Source: Aureispira sp050633105
GTDB taxonomy: Bacteria > Bacteroidota > Bacteroidia > Chitinophagales > Saprospiraceae
Assembly (NCBI GenBank): GCA_050633105.1
Contig: JBOEFW010000059.1
Location: 1-64,000 of the forward strand
Direction: 5' to 3'
Length of the DNA: 64,000 bases
How positions within the stretch are numbered: the first letter of the stretch is position 1; each line of letters begins with the position of its first letter. The notes beneath the pieces are model-generated. The model was not told where the DNA came from. It searched no databases and saw nothing but the letters and a program-made list of their open reading frames with translations. A program made the position numbers and the translations under genes. This document shows, piece by piece, positions 43,465 to 53,249 of the stretch.

Positions 43465-44463
43465 TTACAACCAGCCTTTTTCTTGATACCAAGCGATTGT
43501 ACTCTTAAAACCTTCGTCAATAGGTATCGTTTGTTCAAAACCTAACTCGCGAACTGCTTTCTCAGAGCTACAATACCAGGAAGGGCGAGTAATGCGATAA
43601 GCCCGATCTTTATTCAAGGCCACATCCGCTTTAAACCAAGACTCTGCAATTTGACCAAAAAAACCGAGCACAAAAATAACAAAATGGGGTATTCGAAGTG
43701 TGATCGTTTTTTTATCCATGGCTTTAGAAGCAATTTCTCCCAGCTCTTTCCAGTTGTAACATTCTAAAGAACCCAAAAAATAAACTTCACCAATAGATTC
43801 CTCACTAGTCGCCGCGAGGTGCATGCCTTGTACCAAATCTCTGACATGAATTAAACTCATTTCCTTCGCCTTAAACCCCATCATCGCACTCACACCACCT
43901 TTGATCGCCTTAAAAAAAGCAAAAATTTCGGTATCTCGTGGCCCATAAACACCAGGAGGGCGAACAATGGTCACAGGCACTCGATCGGCGTATTCAAACG
44001 TTACTTTTTCTTGTGCTACTTTGCTATTTCCATAAGGTTCTATTGGGCGCAAAGGATCCTCCTCATTGACAGAACCTCCATAAGGTGCAAAACCAGTAGC
44101 GGCCATGCTGCTGGTGACTAAAACCCGCTTAATTGTCGGGATGAAAACCGCCGCTTCCAACACATTTTTAGTCATATCAACATTACCACGCATAAAATCT
44201 GCCTCTGTTGGGACTTTCACGACACCAGCAATATGGTAAATATAATGAGCGCCTACAAAAGCTTTTTTCAGGGCTTCTGCATCATTAAGTCCACAAGTGT
44301 GCAGCTGTACCGACTTATTTTCTAGCCATTGTAAATTGCTAGTTGGGCGGACAATAGCATGTACTTCTTGTCCTAATTCTAATAAATAATCTACTAAGTG
44401 ACTCCCTACAAAACCATTGGCTCCTGTCACAAAAGAAACAATCTTTTCTTCCATTGTCATCAT
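43465..44463 (-). CDS. NAD-dependent epimerase/reductase (ceramide-pathway candidate)
   Basis: 332 aa extended SDR. The N-terminal NAD motif is VTGANGFVGSHLVDYLLELG, the catalytic YGNSK is near residue 148, and IVRPPGVYGPRDTE is present. It is divergent from a serine palmitoyltransferase-like gene, which is followed by a GNAT-like gene. In Caulobacter an NAD-dependent epimerase-like CerR reduces 3-oxo-dihydroceramide beside Spt and the bacterial ceramide synthase. By context this is the equivalent reductase; substrate not proven. The start may be 44454 (third Met). Confidence 0.8.
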   Translation of the reverse strand: MMTMEEKIVSFVTGANGFVGSHLVDYLLELGQEVHAIVRPTSNLQWLENKSVQLHTCGLNDAEALKKAFVGAHYIYHIAGVVKVPTEADFMRGNVDMTKNVLEAAVFIPTIKRVLVTSSMAATGFAPYGGSVNEEDPLRPIEPYGNSKVAQEKVTFEYADRVPVTIVRPPGVYGPRDTEIFAFFKAIKGGVSAMMGFKAKEMSLIHVRDLVQGMHLAATSEESIGEVYFLGSLECYNWKELGEIASKAMDKKTITLRIPHFVIFVLGFFGQIAESWFKADVALNKDRAYRITRPSWYCSSEKAVRELGFEQTIPIDEGFKSTIAWYQEKGWL

Positions 44464-44714
44464 CTTTAACTCTCAACTTTATGTTGAATTTGTTTAATGT
44501 TCAGCGACTTACACTAGTAATTAGATTACTATACAGGCTCTTCGAGGATGCTTATAGACGCAATTTTTACGACGAATGTATGCTTTTTGATACAAATAGT
44601 ACTAATTTTGCTCACACATATAAAAATAAGCAATCGTTTGAATGTGCAAATAGTTGTGTATCTTTACGAACTAATATACACGACACTTTGTGTTTTAAGA
44701 TCAAAAATCATTGT

Positions 44715-45938
44715 ATGAGCTTACACGAAACTGATAAGAAATTACCCTCTTTATTTGATAAATGTTACGATTACACCTATGCTGACGAGGTTAAAGCAGC
44801 TGGAATTTACCCTTACTTTCGTCCAATTGAAGAAAGTGAAGGACCTGTTGTAAAAATGGAGGGCAAATCTGTAATTATGGCGGGTTCCAATAATTATTTA
44901 GGTTTGACTGCCCACCCAAAAGTCAAAGAAGCAACAGTTAATGCTTTAAAAACTTATGGTACCTCTTGTTCTGGTTCTCGTTACCTAACAGGTACCATTC
45001 CGTTACATGAAGAATTGGAGCGTAAATTAGCCGCGTTTGTAGGAAAAGACGCCGCGTTGTTATTTAGCACTGGTTATCAAACCAGCCAAGGGGTCATTCA
45101 ACCATTGGTTAAACGCAGTGACAATATTTTGTCTGATAGAGACAACCACGCTAGTATCCAAGCAGGCAATTTTATCGCCAAGGGATCGACAGGAACTAAT
45201 GTGATTCGTTACAAACACTGCGACGTGGCAGACTTGGAGCGAAAGTTGGCTAGCCTTCCTTTGGAAGCAGGTAAATTCATTGTAACCGATGGGGTCTTTA
45301 GTACCTTTGGAAACATTGCAGAATTAGACGCCATTACTAAACTAGCCAAAAAGTATAATGCTAAAACATTGGTCGATGATGCCCACGCTTTTGGGGTCGT
45401 TGGAGAGGGTGGCCGAGGAACTGCTAGTGAATTTGGAGTAACGGATGACACTGATTTAATCATGTGTACTTTCAGTAAAACATTAGCCTCTTTAGGTGGT
45501 TTTGTAGCAGGAGACGAGCGGGTGATTAACTACCTCAAACACCATTCTCCAGCTTTAATTTTTAGTGCTTCTCCTACACCGTCTTCTGTTGCTGCGGCGA
45601 TTGCTGCGTTGGATATTGTAGTGGCAGAGCCAGAACGCGTACAACGCTTGGTTAACAATGCAGAATTTGTTCGTCGGGAATTAAAACAAGCTGGCTTCCA
45701 AGTTATTGATGGTCGTACAGCGATTGTTCCTGTATTGATTGGAGATCAAGAAAAGGCCTTTGGTTTGTGGAAAGGTTTGTTTGACGATGGTATTTTTGTC
45801 AATGTTTTCATTCCTCCAGCAACACCTCCTAATAAATCTATGATGCGCAACAGTTTTATGGCAACGCATGATAATGACCACTTAGAAAAAGTAGTAGAAA
45901 GTTACATCAAAGTTGGGAAGCGTCTAGGCATTATCTAA
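44715..45938 (+). CDS. Serine palmitoyltransferase-like aminotransferase (AOS family)
   Basis: About 407 aa from ATG 44715 (MSLHETDKKLPSLFDK); the 260-nt in-frame extension upstream has no family counterpart. It is an alpha-oxoamine synthase: AGSNNYLGLTAHPKVKEA, SRYLTGT, DDAHAFGVVGEGGRG, and the PLP Lys in FSKTLASLGG. KBL, BioF and SPT share this fold. A GNAT-like gene downstream and an epimerase divergent to it point to SPT, making 3-ketosphinganine from serine and palmitoyl-CoA. The alternative is a pigment or biotin-related AOS. Confidence 0.82.
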   Translation: MSLHETDKKLPSLFDKCYDYTYADEVKAAGIYPYFRPIEESEGPVVKMEGKSVIMAGSNNYLGLTAHPKVKEATVNALKTYGTSCSGSRYLTGTIPLHEELERKLAAFVGKDAALLFSTGYQTSQGVIQPLVKRSDNILSDRDNHASIQAGNFIAKGSTGTNVIRYKHCDVADLERKLASLPLEAGKFIVTDGVFSTFGNIAELDAITKLAKKYNAKTLVDDAHAFGVVGEGGRGTASEFGVTDDTDLIMCTFSKTLASLGGFVAGDERVINYLKHHSPALIFSASPTPSSVAAAIAALDIVVAEPERVQRLVNNAEFVRRELKQAGFQVIDGRTAIVPVLIGDQEKAFGLWKGLFDDGIFVNVFIPPATPPNKSMMRNSFMATHDNDHLEKVVESYIKVGKRLGII

Positions 45939-46124
45939 CCCCCTTCTTCTCTATATTGTCTTTGAGGCAAGATCAAAAAAGAAAACATCTAAATGCAAAC
46001 TTTGCCTTCATTTTTGTAGGTTTGCTTTTAGGTGTTTTTTTATTCCCTTAATATGTTGTTTCTTGAAATGGTTTGTAGCTTTTTTATAGATCAACTTTTA
46101 TTGACTTTACCACACTTAAATCTT

Positions 46125-47282
46125 ATGGCTAACATAACCATCAAAATAGCACATTCTAAAGCAGAAAAGAAGGCCTTCATGATGTTGCCTTTTGCTATCT
46201 ATAAAAATAATAAATATTGGGTACCGCCTTTGCTTATGGATATGCGCCACATGTTTGGTATTAGTACCTTAACAGATCGCGCTCTAGGTATCAAGGGAAA
46301 ACATCCATTTTATGAATATGGTCAGATGAAATTTTTCATGGCCTATCAAAATGGTAAAGCGGTAGGGCGTATTGCAGCTATTAATAATCCTAGGTATAAT
46401 GAATTCCATCCTGAAGAAGGAGGAACTGGTTTCTTTGGGTTCTTTGATTGCATCAATGACCAAGAAGTCGCCAATGCTTTGTTTGATTCCGTTCATGATT
46501 GGCTCAAAAAACACGAACTGACCAAAATGCAAGGCCCAGCTAGCCCATCCTCTTCCTATGATTTTGGCTTGCTTACAGATGGGTTTGATGATATGCCAAG
46601 AGTAGATATGCCTTACCAACATGAGTATTATAAAGAACTCATTACCAATTATGGTTTCCCTTGTCGCCAAGAGTTATTGGCGTATAAAATGGATGCGGAG
46701 ACCGTCTATAATAATGAAAAACTCAGACGTGGAGCAGCCTTAGTTCAGAAACGTTATAAGGTAGAAATTCGCCCTATTAATATGAAAAGCCTCCACACAG
46801 AGGTTAAAAAAATCAAAGAAGTCTACAATCGAGCCTGGGAGCCATTGTGGGGAATAGTCCCTTTAACAGATGCAGAAATCGATGCTTATGCTGAGAAATT
46901 CAAATTAGTTGCTATTCCTGAACTAGTCCCTTTTATTTATGTAGATGGGAAATTAGCTGGGATGGCTGTTGCTATGCTCGATTTTAATAGTATTCTAAAA
47001 CAAATGAATGGCAAGCTCTTTCCAAATGGTTATAAGCTCTTTACTGATAGAAATAAAGTGAAGTGGATGCGTGTTATTTTGTTGGGAATTTTTCCTGAAT
47101 ACCAAGGCAAAGGGCTTGATGCTGTTGTTTATAAACACCTCATTGATAGTGGCCTAAAACATGGATTTAAATACTGTGAAGGCAGCTATATCCTCAAAGA
47201 TAATGAAATGATGAATCGAGGAATGCGTGCTGTTAGTGGAGAAGTCTACAAGGAGTATAAGATCTATGAGAAGGAAATTTAA
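46125..47282 (+). CDS. GNAT-like acyltransferase, bacterial ceramide synthase candidate
   Basis: About 385 aa from ATG 46125 (MANITIKIAHSKAEKKAF); the longer frame to 46032 adds a hydrophobic extension not typical of the family. It is a long GNAT-like fold with VGRIAAINNPRYNEFH, GFFGFFDCINDQEVANALFD and LGIFPEYQGKGLDAVVYKHL. Caulobacter bCerS is a GNAT-type protein acylating sphinganine. The position directly after the SPT-like gene (186 nt) makes ceramide formation plausible, but it is inference. Confidence 0.78.
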   Translation: MANITIKIAHSKAEKKAFMMLPFAIYKNNKYWVPPLLMDMRHMFGISTLTDRALGIKGKHPFYEYGQMKFFMAYQNGKAVGRIAAINNPRYNEFHPEEGGTGFFGFFDCINDQEVANALFDSVHDWLKKHELTKMQGPASPSSSYDFGLLTDGFDDMPRVDMPYQHEYYKELITNYGFPCRQELLAYKMDAETVYNNEKLRRGAALVQKRYKVEIRPINMKSLHTEVKKIKEVYNRAWEPLWGIVPLTDAEIDAYAEKFKLVAIPELVPFIYVDGKLAGMAVAMLDFNSILKQMNGKLFPNGYKLFTDRNKVKWMRVILLGIFPEYQGKGLDAVVYKHLIDSGLKHGFKYCEGSYILKDNEMMNRGMRAVSGEVYKEYKIYEKEI

Positions 47283-47430
47283 TTTCCTGATCTATCTGCT
47301 TGGTAAAAATGAGTTATACCTTTTATCTAGAAACTCGCCTTAGATTGGAATGTTTTTAGTTTAAGAAGGGTGAAACTCATTTTTTACCACTAGTTAGTGC
47401 TTTGTAGCGCTTCTTTTAATCCCTTCTCGT

Positions 47431-48141
47431 ATGCTATCCTTACGTCTTCCCTTATTATTTGTTGTTGTCCTTATCCTTCTTCTACCTTCTTGTCGCAAAG
47501 CCACCTCTTCTAATGAGGTTCAGCAGAATAAAATTGAAACGGTGTTTACCGTCATTTACAATAACTTTAATAAGACCACTTCTGCTACCGCTCGATTTTC
47601 TGTTTACAATTTAGCCAATACTGGGCAATTTCTAGAACTATCCAATAATGCCACCATCCTATTTGATGGAAATCCTATGATTTGGAATTCAGAAAGCAGG
47701 AAATATGAGTGGAACTCGCCTGTTGGAAATGGGCTGTCATCAGGTACCTTTTCCTATACCAATAATAATGGAGAAACCTACCTCAATACTGTAACAGCCT
47801 ATCCCATTACACTTCCCACTGATTTAGATACTATTCCTAAAGATAGTGCCTACGACCTAACCTGGGTAGGAGATGTTAGTCAGGTCAACCAACTGTTCGT
47901 TTATGCGACAGAAACGGCTGATTACACACAAGAAAAATCTTTAGGCGCTTACTATAGAGCTGTCCCTTACAACGATGCCGTTAGCATTACCATCCCTCAA
48001 CATGATTTAGCGGCAACTACTGCTAACAGTCTCTATTTCTGGATTGAAAACCAAGACCGTACAAGCTTATTACAAAACGCTTCTGGAGAAGGTATGCTTA
48101 TGGGGGTTTATATAGATGGTAAAGGAGTACGAGTAAAGTAA
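47431..48141 (+). CDS. Lipoprotein of unknown function
   Basis: 236 aa. The N-terminus is a lipoprotein signal peptide with lipobox Cys (LLFVVVLILLLPSCRK). The remainder is beta-rich and looks like a Bacteroidota surface lipoprotein: TVFTVIYNNFNKTTSATARFSV, with repeated Asn/Thr-rich strands. No catalytic motif. It is probably exported to the outer membrane. Nothing nearby indicates its partner. Confidence 0.7.
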   Translation: MLSLRLPLLFVVVLILLLPSCRKATSSNEVQQNKIETVFTVIYNNFNKTTSATARFSVYNLANTGQFLELSNNATILFDGNPMIWNSESRKYEWNSPVGNGLSSGTFSYTNNNGETYLNTVTAYPITLPTDLDTIPKDSAYDLTWVGDVSQVNQLFVYATETADYTQEKSLGAYYRAVPYNDAVSITIPQHDLAATTANSLYFWIENQDRTSLLQNASGEGMLMGVYIDGKGVRVK

Positions 48142-48247
48142 GAACAAGGCGTAGTCATTAATTCATTCCTAAAATGAGGAGACAAAATTCTAAAATCGTC
48201 GAAAAAATATCATTATTCACTAAATTTCAAACAATTACACCAATACA

Positions 48248-49078
48248 TTGGGCAATAAATTAATTACATATAACAATCACAGAATCATCCTCTCGCATGA
48301 GCGGAAAAATAAGGTTGTAAGAGATATTTACCCCACTCAACACCTTTTGACCTATATAAGAGAAGGCGTATTAAAAATAAAACAAGGAAAAGAAGTTTTG
48401 TGTTTTTCTAAAGGAGAGTTTGTCCTACTAAAAAAATATACACAAGTAACAATAACAAAAACTTGGTGTAAAGGAGGGATTAAATTCTCAAGTATTGTTT
48501 TTGCTTTTCAGGAAGATTTGATTCAAGAAATTTTTTCTCAATTAAATCTTACAACAAAAAACAAAGCCCTCTCTGAAAATGTTCGAGGGATCAAATCCAA
48601 CCCTGTTTTAGATCAATTTATCCAATCTCTACAACTGTTTTTTGAAAAAGGAATAGAGATGGATAATCTATTGGCAAAGCTAAAAACGACAGAAGCTATA
48701 ATAGGGCTTATTAAAACGGATAAGGACTTAGCCTATCAATTACAAAACTTCTCCATAAAAAGTAAAGCCGATTTGCATCAGTACATGAATTTTCATTACT
48801 TGGAAAATAAAAAGTTAACCGACTTTGCTAAAGGCTCTGGTAGAAGCCTTTCCGTTTTTAAAAAAGATTTTAAGGCAATTTACAATGTCTCTCCTGCTAA
48901 ATGGTTAAAAAACAAGCGGCTAGATTATGCTTATAAATTATTAACTACAACCCATAGAAAATCTTCAGAGATTTATCTAGAATGTGGCTTTGAAGATTTA
49001 GCTCATTTTAGCAAATCTTTTAAAAATAAATTTCAAATAAATCCGTCCTCTATTAAACCCTTACAGACAAGTAAATAA
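48248..49078 (+). CDS. AraC-family transcription regulator
   Basis: 276 aa from TTG 48248; no ATG is available near the N-terminus. The N-terminal sensor part begins LITYNNHRIILSHERKN and has no named domain. The C-terminal double HTH is KLTDFAKGSGRSLSVFKKDFKAIYNVSPAKWLKNKRLDYAYKLL followed by SSEIYLECGFEDLAHFSKSFKNKF. It precedes an SDR-nitroreductase-MBL-NTF2 run by 75 nt in the same orientation and probably controls it. Confidence 0.88.
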   Translation: MGNKLITYNNHRIILSHERKNKVVRDIYPTQHLLTYIREGVLKIKQGKEVLCFSKGEFVLLKKYTQVTITKTWCKGGIKFSSIVFAFQEDLIQEIFSQLNLTTKNKALSENVRGIKSNPVLDQFIQSLQLFFEKGIEMDNLLAKLKTTEAIIGLIKTDKDLAYQLQNFSIKSKADLHQYMNFHYLENKKLTDFAKGSGRSLSVFKKDFKAIYNVSPAKWLKNKRLDYAYKLLTTTHRKSSEIYLECGFEDLAHFSKSFKNKFQINPSSIKPLQTSK

Positions 49079-49153
49079 GTCTTTTTAGACAAGCAACATC
49101 GTGCTATTAACGCTACTTTTGTATCTAATAATTAACTCAAAAAATAATTAGAT

Positions 49154-50008
49154 ATGAAATCAGTTTTGATAACTGGAGCAAGTTCTGGCTTTGGGAAAAT
49201 GCTTACAGAACAATTATCTGCAAAGTCTCAATACAACATTATTGCGACCATGCGGAATACCAACTCATCCAATAATAAAGTTAAACAACAATTAGAAAAA
49301 CTTCCAAATGTTGAAGTTTTAGAATTGGACGTCACTTCACAAAAAGAAGTTGATACTATAACAGCATTGATCCTCCAAAAATATCAATCCATTGATATTT
49401 TAATCAATAATGCAGGAGTATTTGGTGGTGGTTTGTTAGAAGCACACAGCATAAACCAAGTTCAAAAACTATTTGATATAAATGTCTATGCTCCCCTTCG
49501 ATTGATGAAAGCCACTTTACCATCCATGCGAGACCAACAAGATGGATTAATTATTAATTTATCTAGCATGTTAGGTTTTTTCTCTATCCCTCTTAATTCC
49601 GTTTATTCTGCTACAAAATTCGCGCTGGAAGCATTAGTTACAGGTTCTTATTCAGAACTAATACAAAAAGGAGTTGAAAATATTTTAGTTGAACCTGGTT
49701 CTTTCCCAACTAAATTATATGAAAAAGCAGGAATAAAAGCAGACTTACCTGACATTACCAGTTCCTATGATGGAATGGCTGAGCAAATGGCTGCGTATGC
49801 GAACAAGGCTGTTTATGCCGCCGTACAAAAACATACCCCTAATCCAGTTGCTGTCGTCGAAAAGATTATAAGCCTTATAGAAATGGAAAAAGGAACACGT
49901 CCTATGAGAAATCCTATAGACCATATTTCAGGAGAAGAGTTTGCTCAAAAAGTAGCAGATGACATTTCTATACTTCATCAAACTCAAATGAAAGCTTATG
50001 GATTTTAA
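49154..50008 (+). CDS. SDR-family oxidoreductase
   Basis: 284 aa. NADP motif LITGASSGFGKMLTEQL at the N-terminus, NNAGVFGGG, Ser in NLSSMLG and the YSATK pair near residues 155-159. It is a classical SDR of the type that reduces small carbonyl compounds. The stop overlaps the start of the nitroreductase frame by up to 11 nt, so they are one operon. Confidence 0.9.
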   Translation: MKSVLITGASSGFGKMLTEQLSAKSQYNIIATMRNTNSSNNKVKQQLEKLPNVEVLELDVTSQKEVDTITALILQKYQSIDILINNAGVFGGGLLEAHSINQVQKLFDINVYAPLRLMKATLPSMRDQQDGLIINLSSMLGFFSIPLNSVYSATKFALEALVTGSYSELIQKGVENILVEPGSFPTKLYEKAGIKADLPDITSSYDGMAEQMAAYANKAVYAAVQKHTPNPVAVVEKIISLIEMEKGTRPMRNPIDHISGEEFAQKVADDISILHQTQMKAYGF

Positions 50009-50018
50009 ATCGAAAAAA

Positions 50019-50630
50019 ATGAATGTAATTGATACAATAATTCAAGACAGAAAGGCTACTAGGTTTTATGATCCTACTTTTAAAATAGACTCAGAAACAA
50101 CAGAAAGACTTATAAAACTGGGACAAGCAGCACCTAGTTCTTTTAATATCCAACATTGTAGATTTCTTGTGGTAAGAGATCAAGAATTACGGCAACAAAT
50201 AAGATCTATAGCAATGAATCAAGCACAAATAACAGATGCTTCATTGCTTATTGTTGTCTGTGCAAAAATAGATTCTTGGAAAGAAGACATTTCTCAGAAA
50301 TGGAACCATACTAGTAAACAGGTGCAGGGATTTATACGCCAAAGTATAGATGAGTTTTATCAAAACAATACAACCATGCAAAGGGACGAAGCCATACGTT
50401 CAAGTGGAATGGCAAGTCAAAATTTAATGCTGGCAGCACAGGGAATGGGGTTGCAATCAGGTGCATTAGTTGGGTTTGATTTTAAAAAAGTAGCAAAATT
50501 AATTCATTTACCTAACAACTATATTATTTCAAATTTTATAGTCATAGGAAGAAGTAACGAAGTGGACTCCCCAAAATCCCCTCGGTTGCCCTTGACTCAT
50601 GTCCTATTTGAAAACACTTTTAAATTATGA
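50019..50630 (+). CDS. Nitroreductase-family protein
   Basis: 203 aa from ATG 50019 (MNVIDTIIQDRKATRFY); an ATG at 49998 overlaps the SDR stop. FMN-binding segments: RKATRFYDPTF, AAPSSFNIQHCRFLVV, SGMASQNLMLAAQGMGLQSGALVGFD. It probably reduces quinones, nitro compounds or aldehydes with NAD(P)H. It shares an ATGA overlap with the next gene. Confidence 0.88.
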   Translation: MNVIDTIIQDRKATRFYDPTFKIDSETTERLIKLGQAAPSSFNIQHCRFLVVRDQELRQQIRSIAMNQAQITDASLLIVVCAKIDSWKEDISQKWNHTSKQVQGFIRQSIDEFYQNNTTMQRDEAIRSSGMASQNLMLAAQGMGLQSGALVGFDFKKVAKLIHLPNNYIISNFIVIGRSNEVDSPKSPRLPLTHVLFENTFKL

Positions 50631-51382
50631 TAAAATTATATGTTTTATACGCAGGAGATATCATTTGTAGAGATATTTCTTACCTCAACGAAGGTATTTC
50701 TGAAACAGGAGAAATCGCATTGGCAAATCCAGTTTTCTTAATTCAACATCCCAAAGGTTGGGTAATGTGGGATGCTGGTTTATCTGATGAACTCATTCAT
50801 CAAAAAGAAGGTATTGAAGCATGGATATTCCATTTGAGTATGAAAAAAACACTCTTGTCTCAATTTGAAGATATTGGTATTCACCCAAGTGACATTGACT
50901 ATTTTGCTTTTTCCCATATACATAATGATCACACAGGAAATGCAAATTATTTCAAATCTGCAACATTGGTGATGCAAGAAAAGGAATACGACATAGCCTT
51001 TAATCCAAATCAAAGACCAATCAACTACAACGATTATAGCGAGTTAGAAAATTCGGAAGTCATTAAACTCAATGGTGATTATGATTTGTTTGGAGATGGA
51101 ACGATACAGTTTATTGCGACTTCTGGGCATACTCCAGGGCATCAATCATTACTAGTAAGATTAGAAGAAACAGGTTCAGTTATTATTTCTGGAGACATTG
51201 CCTACTATAAAGAAAACTATCAAAACAAGGGTATTCCTACCTTCAATATTAATAAAGAAGAGAGTTTGGTTTCGATCAAGAATATCCAACAACTGGTAAA
51301 GCGTGAAAATGCTCAACTTTGGATCCAACATGACAAAGCGCATTTTGAAACGCTAAAACTTAGCCCTAATTATTATCAATAA
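50627..51382 (+). CDS. MBL-fold hydrolase, N-acyl-homoserine-lactonase-like
   Basis: 251 aa. It has the metallo-beta-lactamase core SHIHNDHTGN, the His of SGHTPGHQSLLV, the Asp of ISGDIAYY and a final His (WIQHDK), all the zinc ligands of AiiA-type lactonases. The general layout MIKLYVLYAGDI...WGM fits the AHL lactonase family. It could hydrolyse lactones, including quorum signals. Coupled to the nitroreductase by ATGA; the substrate is not proven. Confidence 0.85.
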   Translation: MIKLYVLYAGDIICRDISYLNEGISETGEIALANPVFLIQHPKGWVMWDAGLSDELIHQKEGIEAWIFHLSMKKTLLSQFEDIGIHPSDIDYFAFSHIHNDHTGNANYFKSATLVMQEKEYDIAFNPNQRPINYNDYSELENSEVIKLNGDYDLFGDGTIQFIATSGHTPGHQSLLVRLEETGSVIISGDIAYYKENYQNKGIPTFNINKEESLVSIKNIQQLVKRENAQLWIQHDKAHFETLKLSPNYYQ

Positions 51383-51448
51383 ATGATAAAGCATTTTATT
51401 ATGACCGTTGCTTGCATAGTTACTTTCTTGCAACACTAAAAAAAAACA

Positions 51449-51826
51449 ATGGAAATTGAAAAAATAAAAACAACAATTAACAATAACTATATTCATGGAG
51501 CATTTAATGAAACAAATATTGATGCTTTTAAGACCATCTTTCATCCTGAGTTTTCAATTATCAATATTCAAGAAAATAGAACCTTCTTTCAATTTACGAG
51601 AGATATGTGGGAAGACGTTTTAATGAAACGAAAGGAAAACCAAGAATTTGATTATTCTTCTATTGCTTTGTCTCCAGTATATAAAAATATAAATGTTGTT
51701 GAAAAGAAAGCAAGTGTAACCCTTGAATTATGGCTTAATGATAACATGGTCTATACCGATTTTTTGTTGCTTATAAAAATTGATAACGACTGGAAAATAG
51801 TTTCCAAAATTTACCACGAATATTAA
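51449..51826 (+). CDS. NTF2-like/lumazine-binding-type protein
   Basis: 125 aa, a cone-shaped NTF2-like fold by pattern: IKTTINNNYIHGAFNETNIDAFKTIFHPEFSI at the start and DNDWKIVSKIYHEY at the end, typical of putative lumazine-binding proteins. The role is unknown. It is the last gene of the AraC-led operon and is closed by a terminator. Confidence 0.82.
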   Translation: MEIEKIKTTINNNYIHGAFNETNIDAFKTIFHPEFSIINIQENRTFFQFTRDMWEDVLMKRKENQEFDYSSIALSPVYKNINVVEKKASVTLELWLNDNMVYTDFLLLIKIDNDWKIVSKIYHEY

Positions 51827-51834
51827 ACTAATTT

Positions 51835-51869
51835 CGGTGGTTCTACGCACACTAGAACCACCGTTTTTT
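51835..51869 (+). terminator. Terminator after AraC-led operon
   Basis: CGGTGGTTCTA (51835-51845) and TAGAACCACCG (51853-51863) followed by six T. Intrinsic terminator of the NTF2-like gene. Confidence 0.92.
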
Positions 51870-51876
51870 CTATTTT

Positions 51877-52755
51877 ATGAAAGCAACTTTATATCTTATT
51901 ATTGCTGCATTTATGTGGGGGTTCAATTTTCATTTATTGAAAATAATGCTTTCAAGTGTACATTTTATTGAAGCTGGATTTTGGCGTTATCTATTTGGAG
52001 TATTTGCTTTGGGTATATATATTAGAAACTCATTACCAGAATGGCATGTCTTCAAAAAGCATATAAAAGGAATTCTAATTGTTGGTGTTTTAGGTTTATT
52101 CTGTTTTAATATATTATTATTTTGGGGAATGAAGTATACCTCCTCCTTAAATGCTTCTTTAATTATAAGTCTAAACCCACTAGTTACACTATTCCTCGCT
52201 TCATTCTTTTTGAAATCAAAACTTGACTACAGACAACTCATAGGAGGATTAATTGGAATCGTTGGGGTCGTATATTTACTCAGTAAAGGCGATTTACTAA
52301 ACCTAAGTTATTCGTCTTTTTCAAAAGGCGATTTACTAATTTTAGGAGCTATGTTTTTATCTGCATTTTATCATATTTGGGTGAAAAAATACACAATAGA
52401 TATATCTAACAAACATTTTACCTTTTTAAGTAATTTAATGTGCTTGATATGTTTCATAAGCATTATCCCCTTTAACATTGCCCCCCATTCTATCAATTAC
52501 AGTATGCAATTTTGGTTTACATCAATAGTATTTGGAGTTTTTGGAACAGCATTCACTTATATTCTATGGAACAAAGGACTCCAAATAATTGGAGCTAGTC
52601 GAGCAGGAGTATTCATGAATATTGTTCCATTATCAACTGCAATAATTGCAGTTATACTTGGAAAAGAACTAACAAAATTCCATCTTTTTTCAGGGATATT
52701 AATATTTTTAGGTTTAGTAATATCTCAAAGAAAAACAGTCTCCAAAAATGTATAA
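51877..52755 (+). CDS. EamA-family (DMT) transporter
   Basis: 292 aa with ten hydrophobic segments in two halves. The first is IIAAFMWGFNFHLLKIMLSS and the second begins about residue 150 (LLILGAMFLSAFYHIWVKKY). Family signature pieces include SLNASLIISLNPLVTLFLA. It is an inner-membrane metabolite exporter of unknown substrate. It follows the terminator by 8 nt and so has its own promoter. Confidence 0.9.
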   Translation: MKATLYLIIAAFMWGFNFHLLKIMLSSVHFIEAGFWRYLFGVFALGIYIRNSLPEWHVFKKHIKGILIVGVLGLFCFNILLFWGMKYTSSLNASLIISLNPLVTLFLASFFLKSKLDYRQLIGGLIGIVGVVYLLSKGDLLNLSYSSFSKGDLLILGAMFLSAFYHIWVKKYTIDISNKHFTFLSNLMCLICFISIIPFNIAPHSINYSMQFWFTSIVFGVFGTAFTYILWNKGLQIIGASRAGVFMNIVPLSTAIIAVILGKELTKFHLFSGILIFLGLVISQRKTVSKNV

Positions 52756-53249
52756 ATGTAAAACAAAGCACTAGAGCACGAATGACTCTTTGGATAAGAG
52801 CAGGTTTGATTTTAGTCCATTTCTTTGCATAATCACCTCCCCTATATTACACATATATCATAAATCTAATGTCATTTCAAGGGATTAAAAATACGTGTAA
52901 AACTTCTATTTTATTATTCTCTTTTCCTAATGACTTAGTACACTGTAACAAAAGTTAATGATGCTTCTATAGAGATCTCCATGTTTCACATGACACGTGT
53001 CACGTGAAACATGAACCGAGAAACCTCCTCACAAAAATTGCACTAAGAATTAACGACTCTAAGAAGATTTTTGTATTTTCCTAGCTGTCATCGAGCAAAT
53101 ACCTATTGCGGGTTATTTTTATTAAATAAAAATAATTATTATCTTGACATTAAACCAGAACCTTTCCCATTACTTCTGTACCAAACATTCTAGACAACTA
53201 CTCTAGAAGTGTGCTAGCTTGAATATACACTGTATTAATACATTTAGAG
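52756..53249. other. Intergenic region with CACGTG palindrome 6
   Basis: No gene in about 490 bp. ATGTTTCAC and GTGAAACAT arms (52981-53012) flank ACACGTGTCAC to make a near-perfect 32-bp palindrome with one mismatched pair. The rest is AT-rich and probably carries the response-regulator promoter. Confidence 0.55.
52981..53012. repeat. CACGTG-type palindrome 6
   Basis: The most regular long member of the family: outer TGTTTCAC and GTGAAACA halves identical to the two halves of canonical ParB parS, but separated by ATGACACGTGTCAC instead of being joined. Confidence 0.72.

Noticed and set aside
44454..44714. 87-residue extension of the AOS-family protein
   Set aside because: It overlaps the divergent reductase start and the composition differs from family members, which begin near the ATG at 44715.
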